Of a DNA stretch of 64,000 nt, positions 45,908-54,642 are shown piece by piece. The notes beneath the pieces are model-generated. The model did no database searches and was not told the DNA's origin. It saw only the letters and a list, made by a program, of their open reading frames with translations. How positions within the stretch are numbered: the first letter of the stretch is position 1; every line of letters begins with the position of its first letter. Position numbers and translations under genes: made by a program. The stretch is from Acidithiobacillus thiooxidans ATCC 19377 (GTDB taxonomy: Bacteria > Pseudomonadota > Gammaproteobacteria > Acidithiobacillales > Acidithiobacillaceae), in contig NZ_CP045571.1 of NCBI RefSeq assembly GCF_009662475.1, positions 3,098,501-3,162,500 on the forward strand, written 5' to 3'.

Positions 45908-46222
45908 ATGAAAGCACGCTCCTTGAGAACAGTCCCCATAAAATCAACGCAATTACTCGGACTCGCCGCCGAACTTCATCCCTCCACGCATTCCGTAAAA
46001 AATCCTGATCTGGATGATTTACTGAATGCTCTGGAGGAGCGCCACCAGTTCATCAACAGTCAATGGCAGGAAATCATGCAGCGCCTGCCTGAAGAAAGGC
46101 CCGATGCCATGATGGATCAGATGCTGCTGATGGATCATGAACTCACGCGCTACCAGCGCTATTTTGTCATGCTCAAGGAAACCCTGCGTCATTGCGCGCC
46201 CGATCTGTTGGACGCCTCCTGA
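45908..46222 (+). CDS. Small unknown helical protein
   Basis: 104 residues, ribosome site AAGGTC. Almost wholly helical and polar (LDDLLNALEERHQFINSQWQ, then MDQMLLMDHELTRYQRYFVMLKETL), with no membrane segment or signal peptide. Pairs of charged helices suggest a small helical bundle or adaptor, but no family is recognised. It sits after the cydAB terminator with its own AT-rich upstream region. No link to cydAB can be shown. Confidence 0.55.
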   Translation: MKARSLRTVPIKSTQLLGLAAELHPSTHSVKNPDLDDLLNALEERHQFINSQWQEIMQRLPEERPDAMMDQMLLMDHELTRYQRYFVMLKETLRHCAPDLLDAS

Positions 46223-46241
46223 AAATCATTGGTTGTTCACT

Positions 46242-46270
46242 TTGGTTTACCCCGATGCTGAGGGTATAAT
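46242..46270 (+). promoter_or_regulatory. Sigma-70 promoter of the glycosyltransferase pair
   Basis: TTGGTT (46242-46247), 17-bp spacer, TATAAT (46265-46270). A CCCCGA/TCGGGG inverted repeat (46250-46255, 46270-46275) spans the -10 element and may act as an operator or as a hairpin after the previous gene. Confidence 0.6.
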
Positions 46271-46347
46271 CGGGGATTGTCCCTTCCGGAACTTCTTTCC
46301 TTGATTGCAAACGCTTTGACCGGGCACTGTCCCGGCAGAAAATCGAG

Positions 46348-48054
46348 ATGACTGCAGCGCAGCAGAATCTTCAGCGCGGCTTCAGGATCAAGGCCATCGC
46401 TCTTTTCTTCCTGGCGTTCCTCTTTTTTGCCTGGGGTACTGGCAACACCAGCCTCTGGGATATTGATGAACCCATTTACGCGCAAAGTCTGAAAGATCAG
46501 ATTGCCGCCGACAACCTCGTCGTCCCGACTTATAATGACCGCTTGATGCCGGACAAGCCTGCCCTGAATTACTGGTTGATGTGGTCGGGAGTCCGTTTAC
46601 TGGGTATGAATTCCTGGGGATTACGGATTGGCTCAGCCCTGGTCGGGGCGTTATTGGTTCTGTATTTGATTATCGCCCTGCGCCGCCTCTACGGGGAGTC
46701 CATCGCCCTGCTCAGTGGGTTACTGACTGCCACCGCACTGCACAGTACCATTATTTTTCGCAGTGCCACCCCCGATCCACTGCTGATATTATTGGTCACC
46801 ATTGCGTTATTGAGTTATCTGCGTGGATATATTTATCCAGAAATTCGTACCCGCGAATTCCATTGGGCCTATGCCGCCATGGCCCTGGCCACCCTGGATA
46901 AAGGACCCGTCGGGTTTCTATTGCCGGGACTCATTATTGTCTTGTTTCTGTTATTGCGTCAGCAGTTACCCCTACTATGGAAAGAGGGGCGACTGACAAC
47001 CGGCATTCCACTTTTTTTGATAATCATGCTGCCCTGGTATCTGGCGGTAGGTATTGAAACCCACTGGAATTGGGATCGCCTTTTTATTTTTGAGCAGAAT
47101 ATCGGGCGCTTTGATGACAGTATGCAAGGCCACCGGGGTCCCTGGTTTTATTATCTCATCAGTACTTTTCTGGGCATGCTGCCCTGGTCCATATTTTTAC
47201 CGCAAGTGCTGCATGATCTTTGGCTGAAGCGACGCCACTTTTTGCAAAACCAGGCCATACCACTGTTTCTACTGATATGGGCAGGCACCTGGATCGCCTT
47301 TTTTACCCTCTCTGCGACCAAACTTCCCAATTATGTCTGGGAGGCCTATCCACCTTTATTTATCCTTCTTGCCTTCTGGTTTGAAAAAATCCGCGCCCAG
47401 TCCCGGTTACCGCAAACCCGGGGGTTGGCTCTATCCTTCGGAACATTGTTTCTGGTAGGGCTCGCGCTGAGCATTTTTGCTGCCTGGGTTTTACCCCTGC
47501 GCGAACCGCATCTTCCTGGAATGGTTGAAGTCGGGTTTCCCTACATGCTTGCAGCAGTTTTCGCCATGCTCCTGATTTGGAAAAAGCATTGGTCAGCCGC
47601 ATGGGCTAGTCTGGGAGTGGGCAGTATTGTCCTCAGTGGTCTTCTGGTATTTGTCATTCTTCCACCGATCAATGCGCTCAAACCCTCCAGAGCAATGGGA
47701 CAGGAAATTGCTGCCATTCAGGGCAAGCATCCTTATCATCTGGGCTCCTGGGACTGGTTTCAGCCGAGCTTCCTGTTTTATGCCGGGCGCGGAGACATGC
47801 CCATTCGTCATCTGTCGTCATTAACAGAACTACGGACTGTTCTGGGTGAAAACCCGCTTTATCTGGTTTGTCCCTCTCGCGATGTTTCTGCCGTAACGGC
47901 CGCTATTCCAAAGGGTTATCAAGCACAAAACCTCACAACCGCTTATGAAATATATAGTCACGAAAATATCAGCCTGTTACAAATCAAACACCTCCCGCAC
48001 GCCAAGGGCACCCGGCCTGATCCCCTGCTGCCTGATCCTGTAAAAACAGAATAA
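46348..48054 (+). CDS. Membrane glycosyltransferase, GT39/ArnT-like
   Basis: 568 residues with about 11 membrane helices. The N-terminal periplasmic loop has WDIDEPIYAQSLKDQIAADN and DKPALNYWLMW, the acidic catalytic loop of ArnT/protein-mannosyltransferase-fold enzymes; IIFRSATPDPLLILL follows. Such enzymes move a sugar from an undecaprenyl-phosphate carrier to lipid A, protein or glycan outside the membrane. Substrate is unknown. It is followed five bases later by a second membrane glycosyltransferase; the two probably act in one envelope-glycan pathway. Confidence 0.8.
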   Translation: MTAAQQNLQRGFRIKAIALFFLAFLFFAWGTGNTSLWDIDEPIYAQSLKDQIAADNLVVPTYNDRLMPDKPALNYWLMWSGVRLLGMNSWGLRIGSALVGALLVLYLIIALRRLYGESIALLSGLLTATALHSTIIFRSATPDPLLILLVTIALLSYLRGYIYPEIRTREFHWAYAAMALATLDKGPVGFLLPGLIIVLFLLLRQQLPLLWKEGRLTTGIPLFLIIMLPWYLAVGIETHWNWDRLFIFEQNIGRFDDSMQGHRGPWFYYLISTFLGMLPWSIFLPQVLHDLWLKRRHFLQNQAIPLFLLIWAGTWIAFFTLSATKLPNYVWEAYPPLFILLAFWFEKIRAQSRLPQTRGLALSFGTLFLVGLALSIFAAWVLPLREPHLPGMVEVGFPYMLAAVFAMLLIWKKHWSAAWASLGVGSIVLSGLLVFVILPPINALKPSRAMGQEIAAIQGKHPYHLGSWDWFQPSFLFYAGRGDMPIRHLSSLTELRTVLGENPLYLVCPSRDVSAVTAAIPKGYQAQNLTTAYEIYSHENISLLQIKHLPHAKGTRPDPLLPDPVKTE

Positions 48055-48059
48055 AGCGT

Positions 48060-49280
48060 ATGCCGGAATCATCCCCTTCTGCACACAAGACCGATAAGCA
48101 CAGGCTCTGGCTGCTCCGCAGCATTTTTCTCAGTGCCCTGGCCATCTATGGCGGAACCTGGTTGGGTTATTATTTGTTCAGCCGTGGTCTGGATCCCGTT
48201 TCCGGGACCATTGCCAAGGCTTTGATCAACTGGGATGCCAAATGGTATGTGGACATTGCCACGCACGGGTACAGCTACATACCGCATGCCGATTTTGGTC
48301 AAAACATCATCTTTTTCCCCTTATATCCGGCTCTCTGCAAAGGCCTCAGTTTCATCCTGCCTTTCCCTATTCCCGCCATTGGCATAGGGCTGGCCATCTT
48401 TTTTGGACTACTCTCGGTGCTGTTATTTCAGCGCCTTGCCAAGGACTGGCTGGAACCCGATAGCGCCGCTTTTGCCACGCTGAGTTACGCACTGTATCCT
48501 GCTGCCGCTTTTTTTATCAGCGCCTATCCGACATCCTTGATGAATTGTCTGGCCATCGCCACACTGATTGCGCTTCGTCAACAACGTCCATTTCAGGCCG
48601 CTTTCTGGGCGGGAATCGGCACGGCTTCCGGACCTTTGATGGTTTTTTTCGCTTTCGGAATATGGCTGGTTTTACTGGGGCGCGTTTGGGCGGACAGGCA
48701 AAACCTTGTGCTCATCTCCCTATTCAAGGGGTTAAGCCTGGGAATAATCGCCTGCAGCGGGCTGGGTGTATTCATGGCCTACCAATGGTATTTATTCCAG
48801 ACCCCTTTTGCTTTTGTAGTGGCCCATGGTCCCTATATTGGCCATTTATCGCCTCTGGACAAACTGAGAAATATTGTCGAACTATTTCCCTTGTGGGGAG
48901 GAGACTATACGCCGCTAGTCCATGCATTACTGCTAGAACCGACAGTGCTGAACCCTGCCCGCAGTGTATACTTTTTCATGAATGCTCTGATCTTGCTGGG
49001 TAATTTTTTTGCTCTGGGGATTTTATGGTGGAAACGTCAATGGGCCTTACTCGTCATCAGCATTCCTCTGGTTTTTGCTTACTTATGGTTTCAGGGAGCG
49101 GCACAGGGACCGGTTTCCACTTACCGCCTGCTTTATGTCAATCTGCCCTTGTTTCTGGCGGCTGGCTGGATATATCAAAGCTCCGTCCGTAAAACCTGGG
49201 TGCTTCCGTTTCTGGGCGCGGAAATGGCTGCCCTTGTCTTGCAGGCAGCCTTTTTCATTTCCGGGCACTGGGCATTCTAA
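48060..49280 (+). CDS. Membrane mannosyltransferase-like protein (PIG-V type)
   Basis: 406 residues, about ten membrane helices. The motif NWDAKWYVDIATHGYSY in the first outer loop, followed by FFPLYPALCKG, is the PIG-V/GPI-mannosyltransferase-II signature also seen in bacterial integral glycosyltransferases. The catalytic Asp would be in WDAKWY. It starts five bases after the GT39 gene, so the two are co-transcribed. The sugar and acceptor are unknown. Confidence 0.75.
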   Translation: MPESSPSAHKTDKHRLWLLRSIFLSALAIYGGTWLGYYLFSRGLDPVSGTIAKALINWDAKWYVDIATHGYSYIPHADFGQNIIFFPLYPALCKGLSFILPFPIPAIGIGLAIFFGLLSVLLFQRLAKDWLEPDSAAFATLSYALYPAAAFFISAYPTSLMNCLAIATLIALRQQRPFQAAFWAGIGTASGPLMVFFAFGIWLVLLGRVWADRQNLVLISLFKGLSLGIIACSGLGVFMAYQWYLFQTPFAFVVAHGPYIGHLSPLDKLRNIVELFPLWGGDYTPLVHALLLEPTVLNPARSVYFFMNALILLGNFFALGILWWKRQWALLVISIPLVFAYLWFQGAAQGPVSTYRLLYVNLPLFLAAGWIYQSSVRKTWVLPFLGAEMAALVLQAAFFISGHWAF

Positions 49281-49308
49281 ATCCGGTTTTATCCGTTGTT
49301 GCAAGGTA

Positions 49309-50376
49309 TCATGGTTGCGTTTTTTCCGGGGATACCGTCACAAATTCAAAAGGTTTGCCGACCGGCTTGAAATCCGCTGTGACATCTCCGGAATAAACCT
49401 GGCCTTGGCCCATGGGCAACTGCAAAATGGGAGCGCCCTTTTTGAGATCAGCCTGATGCAGATTAACCCAGAAGGTATCCATGCTGCTGACGGAGTTATA
49501 GTAATATTTGAGGCCCGTCTGATCCGCGACCACCCGCCAGCGCGTTGAGGAAATATTGGGTTGTCCGGGTGTTGAAATACCCATGGGCACAGATACATTC
49601 TGCAAAACACTCATCACTTCAGCCGCGCCCACGGACTGGTTCGCCGTTTTGGGAATGGCATGAATGTAAAATGCTGCCCGTGCAAAACGATCAGCGGCAC
49701 GATTGGTTCCCGGCAGGAAAGTGGTTCCGCCAATCTGGTTCCAGTACTTTTCAATAGCCAATTGCTGGGAATATTCGGGATCATTGGTCATGACCTGGTA
49801 TTCACGGCCTTCATGAATCACCAGCTTACCGTCGATATACTCAAAAATGGCACTGTTCCCATTGGCATCGGAAATAGACAGGTGCAAGGTTGTATAACGA
49901 TCTGTGCCGGGAATCTTGTCAGATACCACACACAGAGGATGTGCCTTGATGGAGGCCACAGCTTCCTTGACCGAAGAAAAATTATCCAGGAAATACTGGG
50001 CCCAGGCGGCAATACTCAAACGGGGTTCCTTGCCGCAATCATCAGGATACTTGCTGCCCGCCAACCAGAGCATATTGGCAACCAGACCCTTCTGGTTCAT
50101 GCCATCGCTGACTGCGGCATTCAATGAAGTCACCACCACGCTGCCATAACGCGATACCCAATGCACAGAATTGCGTCCTGCACCGCCTTCATGTTCAAGA
50201 CCCTTTGGAAAAATCCACAAGCGCGAATGCATGGGATCTTTCCAATCCATGGTCCGTCCGGTGATAACCAGACCATCCTTGCCGTGATAAACCACCCGGG
50301 TGCAGGCATCTGCAGAACCCGCCGCAAATACCGCCGCGACCACACCCAACAGGACCCATTGTCTCTTTAGCTTCAT
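49309..50376 (-). CDS. Choloylglycine-hydrolase-type Ntn amidase (penicillin V acylase / AHL acylase-like)
   Basis: 355 residues from ATG 50376 (AGGTGG upstream; ATG 50379 is too close). The signal peptide ends ...GSADA and cleavage leaves Cys as the first mature residue (CTRVVYHGKDGLVITGRTMDW), which is both N-terminal nucleophile and catalytic residue. Further family residues: Asp in ITGRTMDW, NGMNQKGLVANMLWL-like stretch, and Arg in SSTRWRVVADQ. Members cut linear amide bonds in bile salts, penicillin V or acyl-homoserine lactones. A free-living acidophile has no bile salts, so signal or lipid amide cleavage is more likely. It has an isolated position. The 50377-50609 gap holds no gene. 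Confidence 0.82.
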   Translation of the reverse strand: MKLKRQWVLLGVVAAVFAAGSADACTRVVYHGKDGLVITGRTMDWKDPMHSRLWIFPKGLEHEGGAGRNSVHWVSRYGSVVVTSLNAAVSDGMNQKGLVANMLWLAGSKYPDDCGKEPRLSIAAWAQYFLDNFSSVKEAVASIKAHPLCVVSDKIPGTDRYTTLHLSISDANGNSAIFEYIDGKLVIHEGREYQVMTNDPEYSQQLAIEKYWNQIGGTTFLPGTNRAADRFARAAFYIHAIPKTANQSVGAAEVMSVLQNVSVPMGISTPGQPNISSTRWRVVADQTGLKYYYNSVSSMDTFWVNLHQADLKKGAPILQLPMGQGQVYSGDVTADFKPVGKPFEFVTVSPEKTQP

Positions 50377-50609
50377 CATTTCCACCTTTTTATAACTGAA
50401 TGTGTCATTTAATCTGTTCTCAACAACCTGAAGAACCCAAGATTTTACCGTGATAATAGCAGGTTCAGTTCTTAATGCTCATCTGGAGTCAGGATTTGTT
50501 TGAAATATCCGGGAGCGTTATCCTAAGCCCGCGCCTTGCCCCATGAAACTGCAGCTTTCACCAGCAGGCATGGAAATGGCAATTCATCTTGCATAAGGAC
50601 CAGAACAGC

Positions 50610-51767
50610 ATGATTTCTCCAAAGCACATTCTCTTGTCTACCCTTGTACTTTCCTGTGTGGCAGCTGGTGTTTCGGCTCAGGCTTCAGCGCTTTCCGGTT
50701 TATCCGGTGTTTCCGGTTTTCACAACACCGCCAGCATGTATACCTAATTTATCGCCGAACATCTCCAAAAGGCAGAAGTTCCGGGTGCTATCGTCGGCAT
50801 CTGGCAATCAGGGCGACCTGCCTATCTGCAAGCTTTCGGGACAGCAAATTCAGCCGAAAAAACTGCTATGAGCGTACGCATGAATATGCCTATTGGTCAA
50901 CTCAGCACTGCCTTCACAGTGAGAGCGGTTCTGGATCTTGCCAAGGCCGATAAAATTCAACTCAGCGCGCCCGTTTCCCGATACGTAAGTGGTGTCCCTG
51001 ATGGCGAGCACATGACTGTCGCAGACCTTGCCCAAATGCGCAGCGGCCTGGTGGATTTCAGCAAACAGGCCGCCTATCTGGACGCCATTCAGAAAAATCC
51101 GGAAGCCCGCCTGCTGCCCGATCAGCTCCTGCATTACAGCTTCACCCATCCACTGTTGTTCAAGCCGGGTAGTCGTTTTGACTATTCCAGCACCAACACG
51201 ATTTTATTGGGTCTGATTATTGAGAAGGTCACCGGCAAGCCCTTGTCCCGGGTCATCACCGAACAAGTCCTGCAGCCTAACCGCTTAAACAGCACGACTT
51301 TTTCCACCAGCTTCGCAGATCCTTTTCTGCAGGTTCGTGGATATGCCCGCAATAGTACTACCCAAAACCTGCAACCCGTCGCCTGGAATCCTTCGCAGTT
51401 CTGGGCAGCCGGGGCAATGACCGCAACCGCCTCTGATCTGCGCGACTGGGCAAGAATCAATGCGAACCTGACTGAATATAATCACATACTGGCAGCGTAT
51501 CCGCAGTCCCCGGCATCTGGCCAAACAACGACTTCCGTAGAGTATCGCTGGGGATCGTTTGTCAATCATGGTTGGGTTGGCAATGCCAGTTATCAGGCCG
51601 GATTCGAATCCATAGCCATCTACGCTCCCAAAACTAAAGATACCATTGTTATCCTGTTGAACTCCGAGGCGCTGGATAAGGGCGTCCCGCTTGCCGCCAG
51701 TCTCGCACAGCGCCTGAGCCGCTTCATCAGTCCTCATGCCATTTATCAGTCCGACGGACAGCCCTGA
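50610..51767 (+). pseudogene. Decayed class C beta-lactamase-fold protein
   Basis: From ATG 50610 a signal peptide (LLSTLVLSCVAAGVSAQA) and the start of the domain run in one frame, broken by TAA at 50745-50747 (codon 46). After it the same frame continues without loss to 51767: FIAEHLQKAEVPGAIVGIW, IQLSAPVSRYVSG, FDYSSTNTILLGLIIEKVTG. The active-site motifs are also gone: SxxK reads QLST (MPIGQLSTAFTV), YxN reads YSS, and the KTG/HxG strand reads NASYQAG. Without the stop the protein would be about 385 residues. A 299-residue product could start at ATG 50868 but would lack the signal peptide and the first strands. Best read as a pseudogene, unless the stop is a sequencing error. Confidence 0.7.
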
Positions 51768-51789
51768 ATGATGGCGTCTTGCATAAATC

Positions 51790-51817
51790 TAAAAACGGCA
51801 GTTGCCGTGGGTGCTTT
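51790..51817. repeat. Left 28-bp inverted repeat of the IS110-type element
   Basis: Begins TAAAAACGGCAGTTGCCG and is an exact reverse complement of 52818-52845. It contains a small hairpin CGGCA-GT-TGCCG. Outside the repeats weaker similarity continues for about ten bases. Confidence 0.9.
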
Positions 51818-51868
51818 GCAGCGACTTTTGTTTCGAGCCGTTGTTGTTCTTGGCGAAATCCAGCGCCC

Positions 51869-51912
51869 GTCAGGAAAGCTGTCTGAGCCCGTAGGGCGAG
51901 TTCTTTCCTGAC
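51869..51912. other. Strong hairpin in the element's 3' non-coding region
   Basis: GTCAGGAAAG (51869-51878) pairs with CTTTCCTGAC (51903-51912); inside the loop GCCC (51887-51890) pairs with GGGC (51894-51897). Position after the transposase gene matches the guide-RNA location of the IS1111 branch of IS110 elements. Remaining sequence from 51768 to 52001 shows nothing else. Confidence 0.55.
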
Positions 51913-52001
51913 AGCAGGATGAGCCTTAATGTGAAAGAGATGGGATTACGGGCACAGAAGTCCCTGGCCTGTGAGGACCATTTGACGGGATCTGAAAGCG
52001 G

Positions 52002-52541
52002 TTATGCCGGATCGGGCAGGAATCCGAACTTGATCAGCTTTTTAATCCAGCGTGCGGCATTACGTTGTACGCTCAAGGCTTCATAATCGGTGGCGGCGTC
52101 CCGGTAATATGTGCCGCGAGAGAGCATGAAGTAGATGATGCGCAGCATTTTGTGGGCCAAGGCGATAATGGATCGTTTATGACCTCGGCGCACGACCAGG
52201 TTCTGGAATTTGGTGGGCAGAGCGCATTGGGTGCGACTGGCGGCATGGGCGCATTCGCACAAGACGCGGCGCACGTAAGGATTCCCTTTCCGGGTGCGAC
52301 CACTTTTGCGCTTACCGGCCGATTCGTTGTTGCCCGGGCACAGACCGGCCCACGACGCCAGGCGATCGGCACTCCCGAAGACCTTCATATCGTCCCCGAT
52401 TTCCACCAGCAATAAGGCAGCACCTGTAGTATCCACCCCCGGCAAGGTCTGCAGCAACGCCAGTGCATGCTGTTTAACAGTCACTTGTGCCTGATGAATA
52501 TCCAGGCCAATCACACGTTGAAAAATGGGTTTCAGTTCCAT
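52002..52541 (-). pseudogene. IS110-family transposase, internally deleted
   Basis: 179 residues where about 340-400 are normal. The first ~22 residues (PIFQRVIGLDIHQAQVTV) are the true N-terminus of an IS110 RuvC-like DEDD domain, with the first catalytic Asp. Directly after comes the C-terminal Transposase_20 domain (LLQTLPGVDTTGAALLLVEIG, then SWAGLCPGNNESAGKRKSGR with its conserved Ser, and GNPYVRRVLCE). The join is in frame, with no stop, and removes three of the four DEDD acids. The product could still be made and bind guide RNA or DNA, but not catalyse alone. Confidence 0.82.
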
Positions 52542-52817
52542 TGGCTTTCCTCTCCATCTATACTGAAAACGTGGGGGGCGACGGATGCCGATGCCGAATC
52601 AACCTGCCTGCAGCAAGCCACAGGCGGTCCTATTAATGTGCGCTCTCATGGAGGCAATCCGGGGTACGAGTCGGCCCGGCGGGTCACGTTAGAAACGGGA
52701 TCAAGTCACCAAAATTTCGTGCGATCTCAATCCGCCGCCACCCGCTCCCATTCTCTTTCATTCTCCGGGGTGGCGCGAGTCGCAATGGACGTTAGAACAA
52801 CAGGCAAGGAACAGCAA
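52542..52817. other. Non-coding 5' flank of the IS110-type transposase, with an imperfect direct repeat
   Basis: No gene on either strand. Two related blocks, 52659-52694 and 52765-52797, share CCGGGGT, CGAGTCG and ACGTTAGAA in the same order. A GCCTG/CAGGC hairpin lies at 52606-52625. In the IS110 branch proper, the bridge RNA is encoded in this position, upstream of the transposase. Confidence 0.5.
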
Positions 52818-52845
52818 AAAGCACCCACGGCAACTGCCGTTTTTA
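52818..52845. repeat. Right 28-bp inverted repeat of the IS110-type element
   Basis: Exact reverse complement of 51790-51817. Read on the plus strand it contains CGGCA-AC-TGCCG followed by TTTTTA, so it also looks like a weak terminator. Confidence 0.9.
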
Positions 52846-52858
52846 GGATAAAATGCTC

Positions 52859-52887
52859 TTGACCCGATTTCAGTCTCTGCTTATCAT
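52859..52887 (+). promoter_or_regulatory. Sigma-70 promoter of the hyf-like operon
   Basis: TTGACC (52859-52864), 17-bp spacer, TATCAT (52882-52887). It begins 14 bp outside the right repeat of the IS110-type element, giving a leader of about 115 nt. Confidence 0.6.
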
Positions 52888-52953
52888 CAACACAAATTAT
52901 GGCGATGGATTCCGCCCAATAACCGCCTTTATAGGCTAATGACTCCTACTGAT

Positions 52954-52971
52954 CCCGACTGAAAAGTCGGG
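52954..52971 (+). other. Leader hairpin upstream of hyfC
   Basis: Stem CCCGACT/AGTCGGG with the stable tetraloop GAAA, followed by TCTTTAGG. It lies in the untranslated leader, 37 bp before the hyfC start, and could attenuate or protect the transcript. GGGGAAGG serves as ribosome site. Confidence 0.6.
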
Positions 52972-53007
52972 TCTTTAGGTCATAAGTCAAACTTATAAGG
53001 GGAAGGT

Positions 53008-53949
53008 ATGCTCGACGACATCGTCCTGCAGTGTGGGCAAGTTCTCACCGTGATGTTTCTAGCACCACTGTTGCATGGCTTCATCACCACCGTGGAGGAG
53101 CGTGTTCAGCGCGGTCAAGGGCCTTCCATTTTCCAGCCCTATCGCGATCTCTGGAAACTGTTCAACAAGTCGTTGCTGGTACCCGAATCTGCCACCTGGG
53201 TTTTCTTCTGGGCACCCGTAGTTGCGTTCACCGCCATGCTCATCGTGCCGATGCTCATTCCGGTGCTGACCAACTTTCCCCTGCCGCTTTCGGACATGGG
53301 CGACATACTGGGTGGCGGGCTGATTCTGACCCTGGGCAGCTTTTTTATCCTGCTGGCCGGCCTGGATACCGGCCAACCCTTCGGTGGTTTAGGTTCCAGC
53401 CGCGCCGTCATGCTCGGCATTCTCGCCGAACCGACGCTGATCCTGGTATTTGTAGGCATCACTTTTCTGGACCATTCCATGCTGCCTTTTGTCGCCAATC
53501 ATCTATTGGCCAAAAATCCGGTAGCCTACTGGAGTCCCGCCCATATTTTCCTGATTCTGGCTTTTTTCATTCTACTTACCGTAGAAACTGACCGCTTGCC
53601 CATTCATTCCACGATCCCCTATGAAATCTACATGATTGATGAGGCGCGCATCCTGGAATATTCCGGCCCCCTGCTGGCTCTGCTGAAATGGGCAAGCTGG
53701 ATGAAACAGTTCATTTTTTACACGATTTTTCTCAATGTATTTCTGTTTCCCTGGGGTTTGTCCACCACTGGCAGCTTTCCGTCAGTCCTCCTGGCCCTGC
53801 TGATCATCCTGGCCAAATACGGCGTGATCGGCCTGCTTATGGTGGGCGTCGATACCATGCAGTCCCGTCTGCGCTTTTATCGCTATCAGGAGCCCCTGGC
53901 GCTGTCTTTTCTTTTTGCCGTATTGGCCATTGTTGCCGACCAACTATAG
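53008..53949 (+). CDS. hyfC: Hydrogenase-4-like membrane subunit HyfC (NuoH-like)
   Basis: 313 residues, eight membrane helices, as in HyfC/HycD/NuoH. Typical segments: FITTVEERVQRGQGPSIFQPYRDLWKLFNK in the first cytosolic loop, and TVETDRLPIHSTIPYEIYMIDEARILEYSGP with the conserved acidic cluster that links the soluble arm to the membrane arm. It anchors the peripheral subunits and is part of the proton or ion path. First gene of a six-gene operon transcribed from the promoter at 52859. Confidence 0.9.
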   Translation: MLDDIVLQCGQVLTVMFLAPLLHGFITTVEERVQRGQGPSIFQPYRDLWKLFNKSLLVPESATWVFFWAPVVAFTAMLIVPMLIPVLTNFPLPLSDMGDILGGGLILTLGSFFILLAGLDTGQPFGGLGSSRAVMLGILAEPTLILVFVGITFLDHSMLPFVANHLLAKNPVAYWSPAHIFLILAFFILLTVETDRLPIHSTIPYEIYMIDEARILEYSGPLLALLKWASWMKQFIFYTIFLNVFLFPWGLSTTGSFPSVLLALLIILAKYGVIGLLMVGVDTMQSRLRFYRYQEPLALSFLFAVLAIVADQL

Positions 53950-53958
53950 GAGCGACCC

Positions 53959-54639
53959 ATGCTGATATTTCATCTCGGTCCGCTGGCCACCTCATTATTC
54001 AGCCTGCTGGCGATCCTCGCGCTGGTTTTATCTTTTGTCATGCTCGCTTCACACTGGCTGAAAAATCATGTTTATGCTTTTGCGGCGGAATCCTGGACCA
54101 TTGCGGCCATTTCTGCATCCATTGGCTACTATGGACATTATCCCGAGCTGTATATTATTGCGGCATTGACGGCCTTGTTTCGGGGCACCTTTTTACCCTA
54201 TCTGGTCCTCCGACTGGTCAAACGACTGGATATTCAGCGCGAATTCACCCCCCTGCTGAAGCCTTCTTCCAGCATGATTCTCGGTGCCGCACTGGTGATT
54301 TTTTCCTATGAGGTATCCCGGCAACTCGGTGTTGCCCTGCATCTGACTGACAATATTGCCGTGCTGGCCCTGACCTGCATGTTCAGCCTGAAACTCATCG
54401 GCTTTTTGATGATGATTTTGCGTTCGGAGGCTATCAGCCACATTCTTGGCCTGCTGGTCATCGAAAACGGAATATTTCTGGGCTCACAGATTCTGGTTCC
54501 GGGTATGCCCGCCCTGCTTGAGCTGGTGATCATCTTTGATTTGCTGACAATCGTCATGGCCTTCGGCATGCTGGTCCGATTCCTCCAGACCCATGCCGGT
54601 ACAACCAGCAGTCGTGGCCTGCAAAAGCTGGTGGGTTAA
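53959..54639 (+). CDS. hyfE: Hydrogenase-4-like membrane subunit HyfE
   Basis: 226 residues, about six helices; the distal part resembles NuoK-type subunits (LALTCMFSLKLIGFLMMILR then GLLVIENGIFLGSQ, with the conserved membrane Glu in IEN). HyfE is specific to hydrogenase-4-like and related complexes. It starts ten bases after hyfC with AGGAGCG as ribosome site, and hyfF begins four bases after its stop. Confidence 0.88.
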   Translation: MLIFHLGPLATSLFSLLAILALVLSFVMLASHWLKNHVYAFAAESWTIAAISASIGYYGHYPELYIIAALTALFRGTFLPYLVLRLVKRLDIQREFTPLLKPSSSMILGAALVIFSYEVSRQLGVALHLTDNIAVLALTCMFSLKLIGFLMMILRSEAISHILGLLVIENGIFLGSQILVPGMPALLELVIIFDLLTIVMAFGMLVRFLQTHAGTTSSRGLQKLVG

Positions 54640-54642
54640 GCC

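Larger units (their letters stand above)
51790..52845 (-). mobile_element. Internally deleted IS110-family element with flanking non-coding regions
   Basis: Bounded by 28-bp perfect inverted repeats at 51790-51817 and 52818-52845. In between lie a truncated IS110-family transposase (minus strand), 184 bp of non-coding DNA on its 3' side with a strong hairpin, and 276 bp on its 5' side with an imperfect repeat. IS110-family elements carry a structured guide RNA (bridge RNA or seekRNA) in their non-coding ends. The transposase has lost most of its RuvC-like domain, so this copy cannot move alone. The exact ends are uncertain, because each repeat is itself a hairpin and could be a host sequence targeted by the element. 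Confidence 0.6.

Noticed and set aside
46290-46325. GGAACTT before the GT39 gene as a sigma-E promoter
   Set aside because: No TCxxA-type -10 element at 15-17 bp; a better sigma-70 promoter lies at 46242-46270.
52467-52862. Plus-strand frame across the IS110-type 5' flank
   Set aside because: It starts inside the transposase gene in antisense and has no ribosome site or similarity; the stretch is better seen as non-coding.
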